DNA of 64,000 nucleotides from Saprospirales bacterium (GTDB lineage Bacteria > Bacteroidota > Bacteroidia > Chitinophagales > Saprospiraceae): assembly GCA_016719895.1 (NCBI GenBank), contig JADJYG010000001.1, positions 62,001 through 126,000 on the forward strand, read 5' to 3'. How positions within the stretch are numbered: the stretch's first letter is position 1; each line of letters starts with the position of its first letter. Below the pieces are notes generated by a model, which was not told the origin of the DNA, searched no databases, and saw only the letters and a program-made list of their open reading frames with translations. Both the position numbers and the translations under genes were made by a program. This document shows, in pieces, positions 7,766-16,961 of this stretch.

Positions 7766-9286
7766 ATGGAATTTGATGTATTGAGAGATTTGGTGCAAAT
7801 CATCACCCGGAATAAGGTCAAACAGATCGAGGTGCTGGGCAACCCCGGCCTGGAGGAGAGCCGGATTGACGAATTTTATGACAACATTGCCAAATCGCGT
7901 TTCCAAACCGATGACGATGCTGCGCGACATTTTTTTGGAACAGACGAAAAAGACCCCAATTACCGGAAACTCCGCAACCGGCTTATCCGGCAATTGATCA
8001 ACACTTCTTTTTTCATTGATGTCAATCAGCCGATGTTCAACGAGCGGGGCAAGGCCTTGTACCATTGTTACCGGGACTATGTAGCCGCTTATTTTCTGAT
8101 GACCCGGGATGCGCATAAAGCCAGCGTATACCTTTTACAGCAAGTACTTGAACAAACGATCAAATTTGAGTTTACCGAACTTACGGCGGATATATGCCGG
8201 ATGTTGCGCTCCCAATATGCGCGCACGCCAGGAGATCCGTCAAACCACGACCGCTATAGCCCGATGCACCGCTTATATGAGGAAAAACGGTATTGGGAAA
8301 TCAAAGCTTTCGACTATCACGAAAATCTGATTCATTATTATATTAGCGGACGGTCAACCAATGAGGATATACATGAGATGGCCAGCCAGTATTATTCGGA
8401 ACTTTTGCCGAAGGCAATCGAGATCGACACCCTGCAGTATTACATGTTCACTTATAACGTCGGGGTTATTAAATACCTTTCCGTAAATAACTGCAGCCAA
8501 ACCATAACTATTTGTGATCAAGCGCTCCATATTTTGCAAAACCGCCGAATTACCAATCGCGGAGCCCTGCTTTCCTTTGCCATCCAAAAATTAGCTTGCC
8601 TGACGCAATTGCGCATCTTCGACGATGGTGATAAAACGGCGCAATATTGCCTTGATTTGGCCGTAGAAGGGGAATATAATTGGTTCAGGGTATTAGAAAC
8701 ACAGTTCTACTACCATATGTACACCCGCCAGTACAACGAAGCCCTGGCCGTCTTTGAAAAAGTAATACAACACCCGCGTTATTCCGTATTGAGTGGCAGC
8801 ACCCGCGACATGTGGACCCTGCACGGCGGTTACCTGCACTTGCTGGCCGCATTGGGCAAATTGGAACCCACTGAAGTAGCTAAGGTTGCCGGGTACTACA
8901 TGCCCTCCACCTCCCGGTACAGCAACGACTTCGAGATTTTGGACAAGGAGAAAGAGGGCATGAATATCCCGCTGGTGTTATTGCCCGTGCTGTTCAGTAT
9001 CGCCCGGGGAAATTTTGAAGAAGAAGAATACGGCCGGTCTGTCGAAGCGCTCGACAAATACCGCAAGCGCTACCTGGAAAACGATACCAACCGGCGGAGC
9101 GCAATTTTTCTCAAAATGATCCTGGCCCTCAGCCAGAAGGAGTTCGACGGCGACCGCGCAAAGCGCAAAATGCAAAAAGAATGGCAGCTGCTTCAACAGG
9201 AACCGCCGCAAATAGCCGGGCAATCCTTCGCTGTGGAAATCATTCCGTATGAAGACATCTGGCAAATGCTCCTGGAAAAACAATGA
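7766..9286 (+). CDS. Unrecognised 506-residue helical (TPR-like) protein
   Basis: No signal peptide or membrane segment, so cytoplasmic. The sequence is mostly amphipathic helices with tyrosine-rich pairs, such as Y-Y-M-F-T-Y-N-V-G-V-I-K-Y-L and F-Y-Y-H-M-Y-T-R-Q-Y-N-E-A-L-A-V-F-E-K; the latter looks like a TPR repeat (about residues 310-335). A family cannot be named. The start ATG follows an A-rich stretch without a clear ribosome site. The next gene is convergent. The role is unknown; a scaffold is a possible guess. Confidence 0.8.
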   Translation: MEFDVLRDLVQIITRNKVKQIEVLGNPGLEESRIDEFYDNIAKSRFQTDDDAARHFFGTDEKDPNYRKLRNRLIRQLINTSFFIDVNQPMFNERGKALYHCYRDYVAAYFLMTRDAHKASVYLLQQVLEQTIKFEFTELTADICRMLRSQYARTPGDPSNHDRYSPMHRLYEEKRYWEIKAFDYHENLIHYYISGRSTNEDIHEMASQYYSELLPKAIEIDTLQYYMFTYNVGVIKYLSVNNCSQTITICDQALHILQNRRITNRGALLSFAIQKLACLTQLRIFDDGDKTAQYCLDLAVEGEYNWFRVLETQFYYHMYTRQYNEALAVFEKVIQHPRYSVLSGSTRDMWTLHGGYLHLLAALGKLEPTEVAKVAGYYMPSTSRYSNDFEILDKEKEGMNIPLVLLPVLFSIARGNFEEEEYGRSVEALDKYRKRYLENDTNRRSAIFLKMILALSQKEFDGDRAKRKMQKEWQLLQQEPPQIAGQSFAVEIIPYEDIWQMLLEKQ

Positions 9287-9302
9287 CCGGACCGGGCTCC
9301 GC

Positions 9303-10003
9303 TTATTCGTTGCGCCGGCCTAAAACCCGCAATAAGTAAAGAAAGAGGTTAATAAAATCGAGGTACAAGGCCAATGCGCCTATGATAGCCTCCTTGTGGT
9401 CCTCCTCAGTGCCTTCGTTGCCGATAATATTCATATTCTTGATCTTCTGGGTATCATAGGCCACCAGCCCAACGAAGATAATGATGCCCACATAAGTGGT
9501 AATCCAGTAAATCATTTCGTTGTTAAAGAACATGTTGACCAAAGAAGCCAGAATCAACCCGATGAGCGCCATGAACAAAAGGTTACCCCAGGTGGTGAGG
9601 TCGCGCTTGGTAAAATACCCGTATACGCTCATGGCGCCGAAAGTGGCGGCTGTCACGAAAACGTGCCCGCCAGGGAAGCCGCTGTGTATACCAGAAATAT
9701 AAAAGAAAGGGTCAGGCCATTGACGAAAGCATAGGCCAGAAACCACCCGGTTGCGGCCGTGGCGCTCATCCGCTGGATAGCCGCCGACAAGTACCAAACC
9801 AGGGCAAGTTCGCCGATGATCAATCCGTAAAACAGGATTTTTGAACCAAAGATCAGCTGTATCATCACCGGCGACGACGCCGTAAGCAGGGCAACGACGG
9901 CCGTAAGCAACAACGCGCCGCCCATCCAGGCATACACCTTGTATATGAAGGCAATTTGTTCGCGCTGCACCTGCTCAGCGTCCAATAATACGCGGTTTTC
10001 CAT
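9303..10003 (-). pseudogene. Bax inhibitor-1/YccA family membrane protein, frameshifted at an A4 run
   Basis: BI-1 proteins have seven membrane segments and are linked to ion homeostasis and membrane protein quality. The N-terminal part (start 10003, through F-I-F-L-V-Y-T-A-A-S-L-A-G-T-F) and the C-terminal part (from F-V-T-A-A-T-F-G-A-M-S to the end at 9303) are in adjacent frames. One extra base in the run 9658-9661 (T4 to T5 on the coding strand) joins them into a typical protein of about 233 residues, including the conserved T-F-F/V-x-T-A-x-T-F-G-A-M-S and Y-D-T-Q segments. Assembly error is more likely than decay. Confidence 0.85.
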
Positions 10004-10087
10004 AAATCAAAAGGAGGTTACTAACTTCATAAAAGATTTCATACAATCCTGCGGCTTATCGGGAGATAAATCAGCAAATCGAACTGC

Positions 10088-11122
10088 TCAGGAGTCAAAA
10101 AACGAGTCATACTGGTTTCCACCGCGCTCCTGTTTGGTCGGCACTTTCATGGGCGCATTCAGGTCCAATACATCGGAAGGATTACCGGCTTTGGCAATAA
10201 TGCTTGATTTCTCTTTGCCGAGCAGGAACGAAACGCCTTCTCTCTCCCACTTCTCCAGCATCTCCAGACCCTCTTCCTCGAACACACCGTTCTGCAGGTC
10301 TATCGATTCCATGAAATTTTTCGACATATCCATAAACCGCTCCATTTCGCCTACTTTCTGACCAACATCTTCCGCCATGGCTTCAAGAGCCATATCGTAC
10401 ATATATTTTTTGTCGCTGTTTCCGCTTAATATATTCATAGCCGAGCGGATGGCGGAATGGCTGGCCTTGATGGCCTTATATTCCTGTTCCTTTACCACAA
10501 CCTGGTCCTGGAGGTCCTCCAGCATAATCTCGGAATTTTCGTACATCTTGGTCAAAACGCGGTATAACACCTCCATCCGTTTGTACAGGTCTTCCAGTTT
10601 CATATTGGATTCCTGCAAGCGGCCGGCTTTGCGCGCCTTCAATACCATGATGGCATCTTTCCCGGTTTCTTTTGCTTTGCTAGCCATGCCCAGGTTGGTC
10701 TGGATTTCACGCTGGTTTTGCCGGATCATTTCCGACAACTTATACATCTGGCCTTTCAGGCGGCTGATATGGGTATTCATAGCGCCGAGATTGTCCCGGA
10801 GTTCCTCGATGTAGCTTTTTAAAATGCCGATCGGGTCGATTTGAACGAACAAACCGGTCATCCAACGCATCACCGACTTGTACATATACCAAATCAGGTT
10901 GCGCATTTTCGGATCCAACACTACATAAATCACGCCGGCCAGCGCAGCCAGTAGTCCGGCCAGGTATAAGGTATTCTCGGCCAGTTTGATCAACGCCGGA
11001 AGGGCCTGGTACAGCAGGTATCCGCCACCTAAAACAATAGCGGCCATAAATAAACCGCCCGTTATACCTTCGGGGCGCTCCCAGAAACCTTTGGGTTTTA
11101 TCGGTTGCAAATCAGTGCTCAT
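10088..11122 (-). CDS. Two-TM, coiled-coil membrane protein of unknown function
   Basis: 344 residues. Two hydrophobic segments (about 22-45 and 52-72) are followed by about 200 residues of charged helix with coiled-coil features (E-E-L-R-D-N-L-G, L-K-G-Q-M-Y-K-L-S-E-M-I-R) and a C-terminal stretch rich in Lys/Asp. PspA-like membrane-stress proteins have similar layouts but I see no diagnostic motif. The 40846-41502 protein has a similarly charged coiled coil, although it lacks the membrane segments. A small membrane protein gene lies 62 bases upstream on the same strand, so they may form an operon. Confidence 0.7.
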   Translation of the reverse strand: MSTDLQPIKPKGFWERPEGITGGLFMAAIVLGGGYLLYQALPALIKLAENTLYLAGLLAALAGVIYVVLDPKMRNLIWYMYKSVMRWMTGLFVQIDPIGILKSYIEELRDNLGAMNTHISRLKGQMYKLSEMIRQNQREIQTNLGMASKAKETGKDAIMVLKARKAGRLQESNMKLEDLYKRMEVLYRVLTKMYENSEIMLEDLQDQVVVKEQEYKAIKASHSAIRSAMNILSGNSDKKYMYDMALEAMAEDVGQKVGEMERFMDMSKNFMESIDLQNGVFEEEGLEMLEKWEREGVSFLLGKEKSSIIAKAGNPSDVLDLNAPMKVPTKQERGGNQYDSFFDS

Positions 11123-11184
11123 TAGAAGAATTGAATGTTAAGTGTATGTGGGTGAACAGCATTGGTATGGTCGCAGGTTTGTTT

Positions 11185-11379
11185 TCAGCGCCGAAAGATA
11201 CTGTGGAGGAATATCCGGACAGCCCGGCGAAACCGGTCATTTACAAAATACAAGATGATAAATGCCAGGACAAATATCCAAAACATACTGATAAATACCT
11301 TCAGCACTTTAAAAACCAACCATAAAAGGAGCAGGCCGGCCAGGAAAGCGAGTACAGGGTTCTTAAGCAAATCGTTCAT
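11185..11379 (-). CDS. Small membrane protein, 64 residues
   Basis: From the ATG at 11379: polar M-N-D-L-L-K-N-P, then two closely spaced hydrophobic segments (about residues 10-30 and 33-47), then a strongly basic tail (R-F-R-R-A-V-R-I-F-L-H-S-I-F-R-R). The frame runs further upstream without membrane character, so the 11379 start is preferred. Probably an inner-membrane partner of the two-TM coiled-coil protein encoded just downstream. Confidence 0.55.
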   Translation of the reverse strand: MNDLLKNPVLAFLAGLLLLWLVFKVLKVFISMFWIFVLAFIILYFVNDRFRRAVRIFLHSIFRR

Positions 11380-11577
11380 TTTCAGTTCTTTTATTTTTTG
11401 CGTCAATTTGAGCGCCCGGGCGCTTGTGTGCCAAGGCGGGGCAAAAATGCTGCGTAATAAAACCTTCTTTCCAAATTCGTCGGCAACAATCCGGGAATTT
11501 CGGACAAAGTAAGCGAAAACTACCGATAAATATATCCATCCTTCCGGCGGAAGCCGGCATGTTGGCCCGCGCGTTTT

Positions 11578-11585
11578 TACCTTTG
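11578..11585 (+). promoter_or_regulatory. Bacteroidota -7 box before the glycosyltransferase cassette
   Basis: TACCTTTG 30 bases before the start of the glycosyltransferase at 11615. A TTG lies at 11562-11564, but its spacing of 13 is short. Confidence 0.45.
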
Positions 11586-11614
11586 CGCTTTCCCGTTGTT
11601 TTATCCAAGCATCC

Positions 11615-12364
11615 ATGCCATCCTTTGAGGTCACCATACCCGTACTGAACGAAGAAGAAACTCTGGAACGGCAGATCCGGAAACTTCATACTTTTTTAGC
11701 CCACCATTTCCCAACGCCAAACCAATGGAAAATTATCATAGCCGACAATGGCAGCACCGACCGGACGCCGCACCTGGCGGCGGCACTTGCCGACATGCTG
11801 CCGGAAGTCCAACTGGTGCGCGTACCGGAAAAAGGAGTTGGGCTGGCGCTCAAAACTTCCTGGGGCCAAAGTCAGGCAGACCTGGTGGGATACATGGACC
11901 TGGATCTGGCAACCGATCTTCAGCACTTTATTCAGGCATACCATGCCCTCAGCACGGAAGGCTATGATCTGGTGTACGGCACGCGCCTGCACCGGAAATC
12001 GAAGGTGATTGGGCGCACCCTGAAGCGGGAAATCACTTCCCGGGTGTTTAATTTTATTGCACGGCGCTACCTGGGCACACGGTTTTCCGACGGCATGTGT
12101 GGGTTTAAATGGCTGAAACGCCGCTATTTACAAACCCTTCTGGAAGGCGGGGCGGTGAGCAACGGCTGGTTTTTCAGTACGGAACTGCTGGCCGCAGCCG
12201 AATGGAACAGTTTGAATATTTGCGAACTACCGGTCACCTGGACCGATGACACTTCCGGGAGCAAGGTTCATATTGGCCGGCTGGCCAAACAATACCTGAA
12301 AGCCATGCTGGTTTTAAAAAAGCAAAAAAAGCATCCCGCACGCCATGACGACACCCGTAAATAG
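11615..12364 (+). CDS. Family 2 glycosyltransferase (polyprenyl-phosphate sugar transferase type)
   Basis: 249 residues with one GT-A fold. V-T-I-P-V-L-N-E-E-E-T-L opens the nucleotide-sugar site, D-N-G-S-T-D-R-T follows, and Y-M-D-L-D-L-A-T is the metal-binding D-x-D. The length and S-D-G-M-C-G-F-K-W motif resemble dolichyl-phosphate glucose/mannose synthases that charge a lipid carrier on the cytoplasmic face. No C-terminal membrane segment is seen. Its stop overlaps the start of the next gene by 20 bases, so translation is probably coupled. Confidence 0.85.
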   Translation: MPSFEVTIPVLNEEETLERQIRKLHTFLAHHFPTPNQWKIIIADNGSTDRTPHLAAALADMLPEVQLVRVPEKGVGLALKTSWGQSQADLVGYMDLDLATDLQHFIQAYHALSTEGYDLVYGTRLHRKSKVIGRTLKREITSRVFNFIARRYLGTRFSDGMCGFKWLKRRYLQTLLEGGAVSNGWFFSTELLAAAEWNSLNICELPVTWTDDTSGSKVHIGRLAKQYLKAMLVLKKQKKHPARHDDTRK

Positions 12365-13271
12365 AAAAGACCTGCTCCTGGGCACGGCACAATGGGGATG
12401 GACGGTATCCAGCGACAGCGCTTTTCAATTGCTGGATGCCTGGATCGGTAGCGGGCGCCGGGCCATCGATACCGCCACCAACTATCCGATCAATAAAATT
12501 GCCGGTGACTTCCGGGCTGCAGAACGCCTGTTGGAGACCTATATCCGCACGCACGGCTTGACAAACCTGCAAATCACCATGAAAATCGGCTCCCTGGATA
12601 ATATGCGCACGCCGGATATCAACCTCTCGCCGTCGTTTATCCGGATGATGGCGGAAGAATACCAGCGGCGGTTCGGGGCAAACCTGCAAACGATCATGGT
12701 CCATTGGGATAACCGGTCGGAGCCCGGTGCTATCCAGGACACCCTGGGCGCCCTGGCGGCAGTGGCGGATGATTTGGGCCTGCGCCCGGGTATTTCCGGA
12801 ATAAAATTTCCGGATAGCTATGCTGTGCTGAACCGGCAATTTAACCTGGATTTTGATATTCAACTCAAGCACAATATTTTGCATTCCGACCTTCTGCGGT
12901 ATGCCTCCTTTGATCCCGAAAGGCACCAGTTCTATGCTTATGGTATAAATGCAGGCGGGATGAAACTGGAAGGCCCCTACCCTGCCCAAAGCACCTTTCT
13001 GGCCCGCGGCGGCAACCCGGTTGGCGCAGAAACAAAACTTCTACAACTTCGCGAATGGTTACTTTCCTGGAATGCAGACAGCGTTCGCCCGCCAATTTTG
13101 ACGATGAACCACATCGGTCTGATCAATGCCGGGCTGCATCCGGCCTTCTGCGGGCTGGTTCTGGGGTTTTCCACGCCGGCCCAGGTATTGGAAACCCTGG
13201 ATTTTTGGCGGGACCTGGACACGTATGACTATACATACGTTTGGAAGCGCCTGACCAATCTCATAGGTTGA
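12345..13271 (+). CDS. Aldo/keto reductase family oxidoreductase
   Basis: 308 residues. Visible active-site elements of the AKR barrel are D42-T-A-T-N-Y47, K80 and H120 (M-V-H-W-D), matching the Asp-Tyr-Lys-His tetrad. It reduces an aldehyde or ketone with NAD(P)H in the family; here the substrate is unknown. It overlaps the glycosyltransferase upstream and is 33 bases from the FAD oxidoreductase downstream, suggesting one pathway that builds or changes a sugar or lipid head group. Confidence 0.75.
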   Translation: MTTPVNRKDLLLGTAQWGWTVSSDSAFQLLDAWIGSGRRAIDTATNYPINKIAGDFRAAERLLETYIRTHGLTNLQITMKIGSLDNMRTPDINLSPSFIRMMAEEYQRRFGANLQTIMVHWDNRSEPGAIQDTLGALAAVADDLGLRPGISGIKFPDSYAVLNRQFNLDFDIQLKHNILHSDLLRYASFDPERHQFYAYGINAGGMKLEGPYPAQSTFLARGGNPVGAETKLLQLREWLLSWNADSVRPPILTMNHIGLINAGLHPAFCGLVLGFSTPAQVLETLDFWRDLDTYDYTYVWKRLTNLIG

Positions 13272-13304
13272 AAACGGCGATTTACCTATCTTACTCCCGA
13301 AATC

Positions 13305-14435
13305 ATGCAAGCGGAACACTTTGACGCAGTAGTGATCGGCGGCGGTATTTTCGGATGCTATGCATCGTTGTACCTGGCCGGAAAAGGCGCGCGTGTGGCG
13401 CTGCTTGAAAAGGAAACGCAGCTATTCCGTAAAGCTTCGTTGGTCAATCAGGCGCGTTTGCATGGCGGTTATCATTATCCGCGCAGTATAGCTACGGCTG
13501 CCTTAAGCGACGAACATAAGGAGCGCTTTACGATGGAACACCGGCAGTTTGTCCATTTTGCTTTTGAAAAATACTATGCAATTGACCGGTTCGGGTCGTT
13601 TACCGACGCCGTACAGTTCGAACGGTTTTGCCGGTATCTTCAAATCCCCTGCGAGCGGGTACCCGAACATCCCCTGTTCAACTTCAACCGCCTGGAAGCG
13701 CTTTACCGCACCGTGGAGTATTCCTTCGACCCGGTATTACTGGGCCAGTTCTACCGGAACCGGGTGGAGGCCAATGCCGCGATTACGGTGTTCAAACCCG
13801 CGTTGCTGACATCAGCGGAAAGTAGCGGAAGGGAATGGCTCCTGGCCTTAGACTGGCTGGCCCAAAAACGGAAATTACGGTCACCGGTGGTAATTAACGC
13901 CACTTATGCTGCCACCAATGCCGTGAACCGGTTGTTTGGCGTTCGCGAACTGGGCCTCACCCATGAACTTTCGGAAATAGCGTTCATCACTTCCAGGCAA
14001 TTTCAGAACATGGGCCTGACGGTGATGGATGGCCCTTTCGGATCGATCATGCCGTACGGGCGCAGCGGCCTGCTTTCCTTGTCTTCCGTGGCCTATACGC
14101 ACCATAAAATTTCATATGACAACCTCCCCCGCTTCGATTGCCAGACGCCGGAAGACCTCAGCTGCCGGCCCGAAGCCCCGGGAATATGTACCGAGTGCCC
14201 CAGACGCCCGGCGAGCAACGCCTACAAAATGCTTCGCCAGATGCAGCAATATTTTTCCGGGACCGTACATTTTGAGCATTTATTCTCCTACTTTACCATT
14301 AAATCCAAGTTAAAATCCAGTTATATCGATGACGGACGGCCCACGGAAATCTCGATGTTGCACGACCAACCCAGGTTTTACTGCTTATTTGCCGGCAAGG
14401 TCAATTCCATTTATGAAATAGAAAAAATCGTTTAG
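13305..14435 (+). CDS. FAD-dependent oxidoreductase (DAO-like)
   Basis: 376 residues. An N-terminal Rossmann motif V-V-I-G-G-G-I-F-G-C-Y-A (about 9-20) binds FAD. The A-R-L-H-G-G-Y-H-Y-P-R segment after it resembles the DAO family. Substrate unknown. A cluster of four Cys (P-G-I-C-T-E-C-P and earlier L-S-C-R-P) occurs near residues 285-300. It ends four bases before the copA start, so the cassette may run into the metal-export block, though a functional link is not evident. Confidence 0.75.
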   Translation: MQAEHFDAVVIGGGIFGCYASLYLAGKGARVALLEKETQLFRKASLVNQARLHGGYHYPRSIATAALSDEHKERFTMEHRQFVHFAFEKYYAIDRFGSFTDAVQFERFCRYLQIPCERVPEHPLFNFNRLEALYRTVEYSFDPVLLGQFYRNRVEANAAITVFKPALLTSAESSGREWLLALDWLAQKRKLRSPVVINATYAATNAVNRLFGVRELGLTHELSEIAFITSRQFQNMGLTVMDGPFGSIMPYGRSGLLSLSSVAYTHHKISYDNLPRFDCQTPEDLSCRPEAPGICTECPRRPASNAYKMLRQMQQYFSGTVHFEHLFSYFTIKSKLKSSYIDDGRPTEISMLHDQPRFYCLFAGKVNSIYEIEKIV

Positions 14436-14439
14436 GAGC

Positions 14440-16668
14440 ATGCCCAAAAAAAATATTCGCCAAATCAAAAAAATATTTCCGGTTTTGGAAATGAGTTGCG
14501 CCGCCTGCGCAGTCAGTGTGGAAAGTATGGTTGGCGGGCTGCCCGGCGTACAGCACGCCAGCGTCAACTATGCCGACCAAACCCTGCAGGTGGTATTTGA
14601 GGACGGCAAAACCGACCCGCAAACCATACGGCAGGCCGTTCAGGCTATCGGGTACGATTTGATCATAGCCGAAGGAAACGCCGCACGAAAGTACGAACAA
14701 CACCAGCAAAGGCACTACCGCCAAATTCGGCTGGATACCATCGGCGCCGGTGTGCTGGCCTTTCCGGTGTTTCTTCTGGGGATGTTTTTTCACCATCTGC
14801 CAGTTGCCCGCTGGATCATGATGGCCCTGACGACGCCGGCTGTCTTTTGGTTTGGGCGCCGATTTTTTGTGCATGCCTGGCGGCAGGCACAACACCGGAA
14901 AGCCAATATGGACACGTTGGTGGCTATCAGCACCGGTATAGCATTTGTTTTCAGCGTCTTCAACACCGTGCTCCCGGAATTTTGGCAGCGCCGCGGGCTG
15001 GAGGCGCATGTTTATTTTGAGGCGGCAGCAGTAGTTATCTTCTTTATTTTATTGGGAAAACTCCTGGAAGAGCGCGCAAAAGCCAACACATCTTCGGCTA
15101 TAAAAAAATTGATGGGGCTTCAGCCCAACACCGTAGTGCTGTTGCATGCCGATGGTACATTGGAAGATTTGCCGGTTGCGCAGGTTAAGCCGGGCGACCG
15201 GCTGCTGGTCCGGCCGGGCGCCAAAATTCCGGTAGACGGAGTGGTGTCAGGCGGCGCATCCTACGCAGATGAAAGTATGCTCACGGGCGAGCCGATAGCG
15301 GTGCACAAAACAACCGGCGACCGGGTTTTTGCGGGTACTATCAACCAGAAAGGCAGTTTTGAATTTGTAGCGGAAACGGTTGGCGCCGGCACTTTGCTGG
15401 CACAAATTATCCGGGCCGTTCAACAAGCGCAAGGCAGCAAGGCGCCCGTGCAAAAAATGGTAGACCGAATTGCTGGCATTTTCGTCCCGGTCGTCCTGGG
15501 CATTGCAGCCTTTACGGTATTAAGTTGGTTGGTATTCGGTGGCGCCAACGCCCTGACGCACGGTTTGCTGGCGGGTGTAACGGTGTTGGTCATAGCCTGC
15601 CCCTGTGCGCTGGGCCTGGCAACACCTACAGCAATTATTGCCGGTGTGGGCCGTGGCGCAGAGCATGGCATTCTCGTCAAAGACGCGCAGAGTTTGGAGG
15701 CAGCACACCAGATAACGGCCGTAGTACTCGATAAAACCGGCACCCTTACGGAAGGGGCGCCCATGCTCACCGGGCAACATTGGCTGGCCGAAAACCGGAG
15801 CGAACTGGAAGCTATTTTATATGCCCTGGAAAGCCGCTCTGAGCATCCGTTGGCAGCAGCTATCGCCGGTGCATTGGGTTTCGGCGTGAAAGACCGCATC
15901 AATTTAGAGGATTACCAAAGTATTACCGGCGCCGGGGTGCAAGCCAGGTTATCCGGACGGCAGTATATCGTGGGTAACCGGTTGCTGATGCAACAGCATG
16001 AAGTAGCCTTACCCAAAGCGGCGCTTGACCTGGCGGACACGTGGCATGCGGCCGCACGCACAGTGATTTATTTTGCCGAGGACCAACAGTTGGCAGCCAT
16101 ATTTTCCGTAGATGACCCGCTGAAGACAAGTTCCAAAGCAGCGGTAGCCACCTTGAAAAAAATGGGCAAAACGGTTTATTTACTCAGTGGGGATGATGCG
16201 CACACTACTGCCAGCATAGGCAGGCAAACCGGTATTGAAATAGCCCTCGGGTCCATGCTTCCCGCCGGCAAAGCCGACTTTATTCGCCAACTGCAACAAG
16301 CCGGCGAACGGGTTGCCATGGTGGGCGACGGTATCAACGATGCCGAAGCGATGGCGCAAGCCGATATAAGTGTGGCCATGGGCCGCGGTTCGGATATTGC
16401 CCTGGAAACAGCCGGGATGGCACTACTCAGCTCCGACCTGATGCAGCTGCCCAAAGCCTTCAGGTTGTCGGAGAAAACTGTTTCAACCATCCGGCAAAAC
16501 TTGTTTTGGGCATTTATATACAATGTCATTGGCATACCTTTGGCAGCAGGCATTATGTACCCCGTGAACGGATTCCTGCTCAATCCGATGATAGCCGGAG
16601 CGGCTATGGCTCTGAGTTCGGTATCGGTAGTGAGCAACAGCCTGCGGCTCCGAAACGCCAGATTGTAA
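14440..16668 (+). CDS. copA: Copper-type heavy-metal translocating P-type ATPase
   Basis: 742 residues. It exports Cu+ (or Ag+) across the inner membrane with ATP. Order: an HMA domain with M-S-C-A-A-C (Cys20, Cys23), membrane helices, the actuator motif T-G-E-P (about residue 286), the channel motif C-P-C (387-389), the phosphorylated D in D-K-T-G-T-L-T (430), the S-E-H-P-L nucleotide-site motif and the G-D-G-I-N-D hinge (about 629). C-P-C with this N-terminal HMA is the P1B-1 copper pattern. A single-domain HMA chaperone follows on the same strand. Confidence 0.92.
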   Translation: MPKKNIRQIKKIFPVLEMSCAACAVSVESMVGGLPGVQHASVNYADQTLQVVFEDGKTDPQTIRQAVQAIGYDLIIAEGNAARKYEQHQQRHYRQIRLDTIGAGVLAFPVFLLGMFFHHLPVARWIMMALTTPAVFWFGRRFFVHAWRQAQHRKANMDTLVAISTGIAFVFSVFNTVLPEFWQRRGLEAHVYFEAAAVVIFFILLGKLLEERAKANTSSAIKKLMGLQPNTVVLLHADGTLEDLPVAQVKPGDRLLVRPGAKIPVDGVVSGGASYADESMLTGEPIAVHKTTGDRVFAGTINQKGSFEFVAETVGAGTLLAQIIRAVQQAQGSKAPVQKMVDRIAGIFVPVVLGIAAFTVLSWLVFGGANALTHGLLAGVTVLVIACPCALGLATPTAIIAGVGRGAEHGILVKDAQSLEAAHQITAVVLDKTGTLTEGAPMLTGQHWLAENRSELEAILYALESRSEHPLAAAIAGALGFGVKDRINLEDYQSITGAGVQARLSGRQYIVGNRLLMQQHEVALPKAALDLADTWHAAARTVIYFAEDQQLAAIFSVDDPLKTSSKAAVATLKKMGKTVYLLSGDDAHTTASIGRQTGIEIALGSMLPAGKADFIRQLQQAGERVAMVGDGINDAEAMAQADISVAMGRGSDIALETAGMALLSSDLMQLPKAFRLSEKTVSTIRQNLFWAFIYNVIGIPLAAGIMYPVNGFLLNPMIAGAAMALSSVSVVSNSLRLRNARL

Positions 16669-16702
16669 CGTCTTTGTGGTCCTTAAACATTGTTTTCCAA
16701 GC

Positions 16703-16921
16703 ATGTCAACCGCGCGATTTAAAACGAATATCAAGTGTATGGGTTGTGTAGCGGCCGTTACGCCTTACCTGGATAAGGCAGCCAGCGTAGAATCCTGGGC
16801 TGTCGATCTGGCAACTCCTGAAAAAATACTGACCGTGAAGTATTCGGCTCCAGTCGCCCCGGAAGCCGTTCAGGAAGCCTTGCGGAAGGCCGGCTATTCC
16901 GCCGAACCGATCCCGGGCTAA
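16703..16921 (+). CDS. Small heavy-metal-associated (HMA) chaperone
   Basis: 72 residues from the ATG at 16703: one HMA ferredoxin-like domain with a metal site K-C-M-G-C-V (Cys12, Cys15). Proteins of this kind pass Cu+ to the HMA domain of CopA. It follows copA by 34 bases. An earlier in-frame start at 16676 would add nine residues unlike the family. Confidence 0.8.
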   Translation: MSTARFKTNIKCMGCVAAVTPYLDKAASVESWAVDLATPEKILTVKYSAPVAPEAVQEALRKAGYSAEPIPG

Positions 16922-16928
16922 ACTCCAT

Positions 16929-16936
16929 TATTTTTG
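16929..16936 (+). promoter_or_regulatory. Possible internal -7 box (TATTTTTG)
   Basis: Fits TAnnTTTG and lies 26 bases before the start of the 16962 membrane protein, so this gene may have its own promoter in addition to readthrough from copA. Confidence 0.35.
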
Positions 16937-16961
16937 CACCGATGAAAGCATACCGCGCTAC

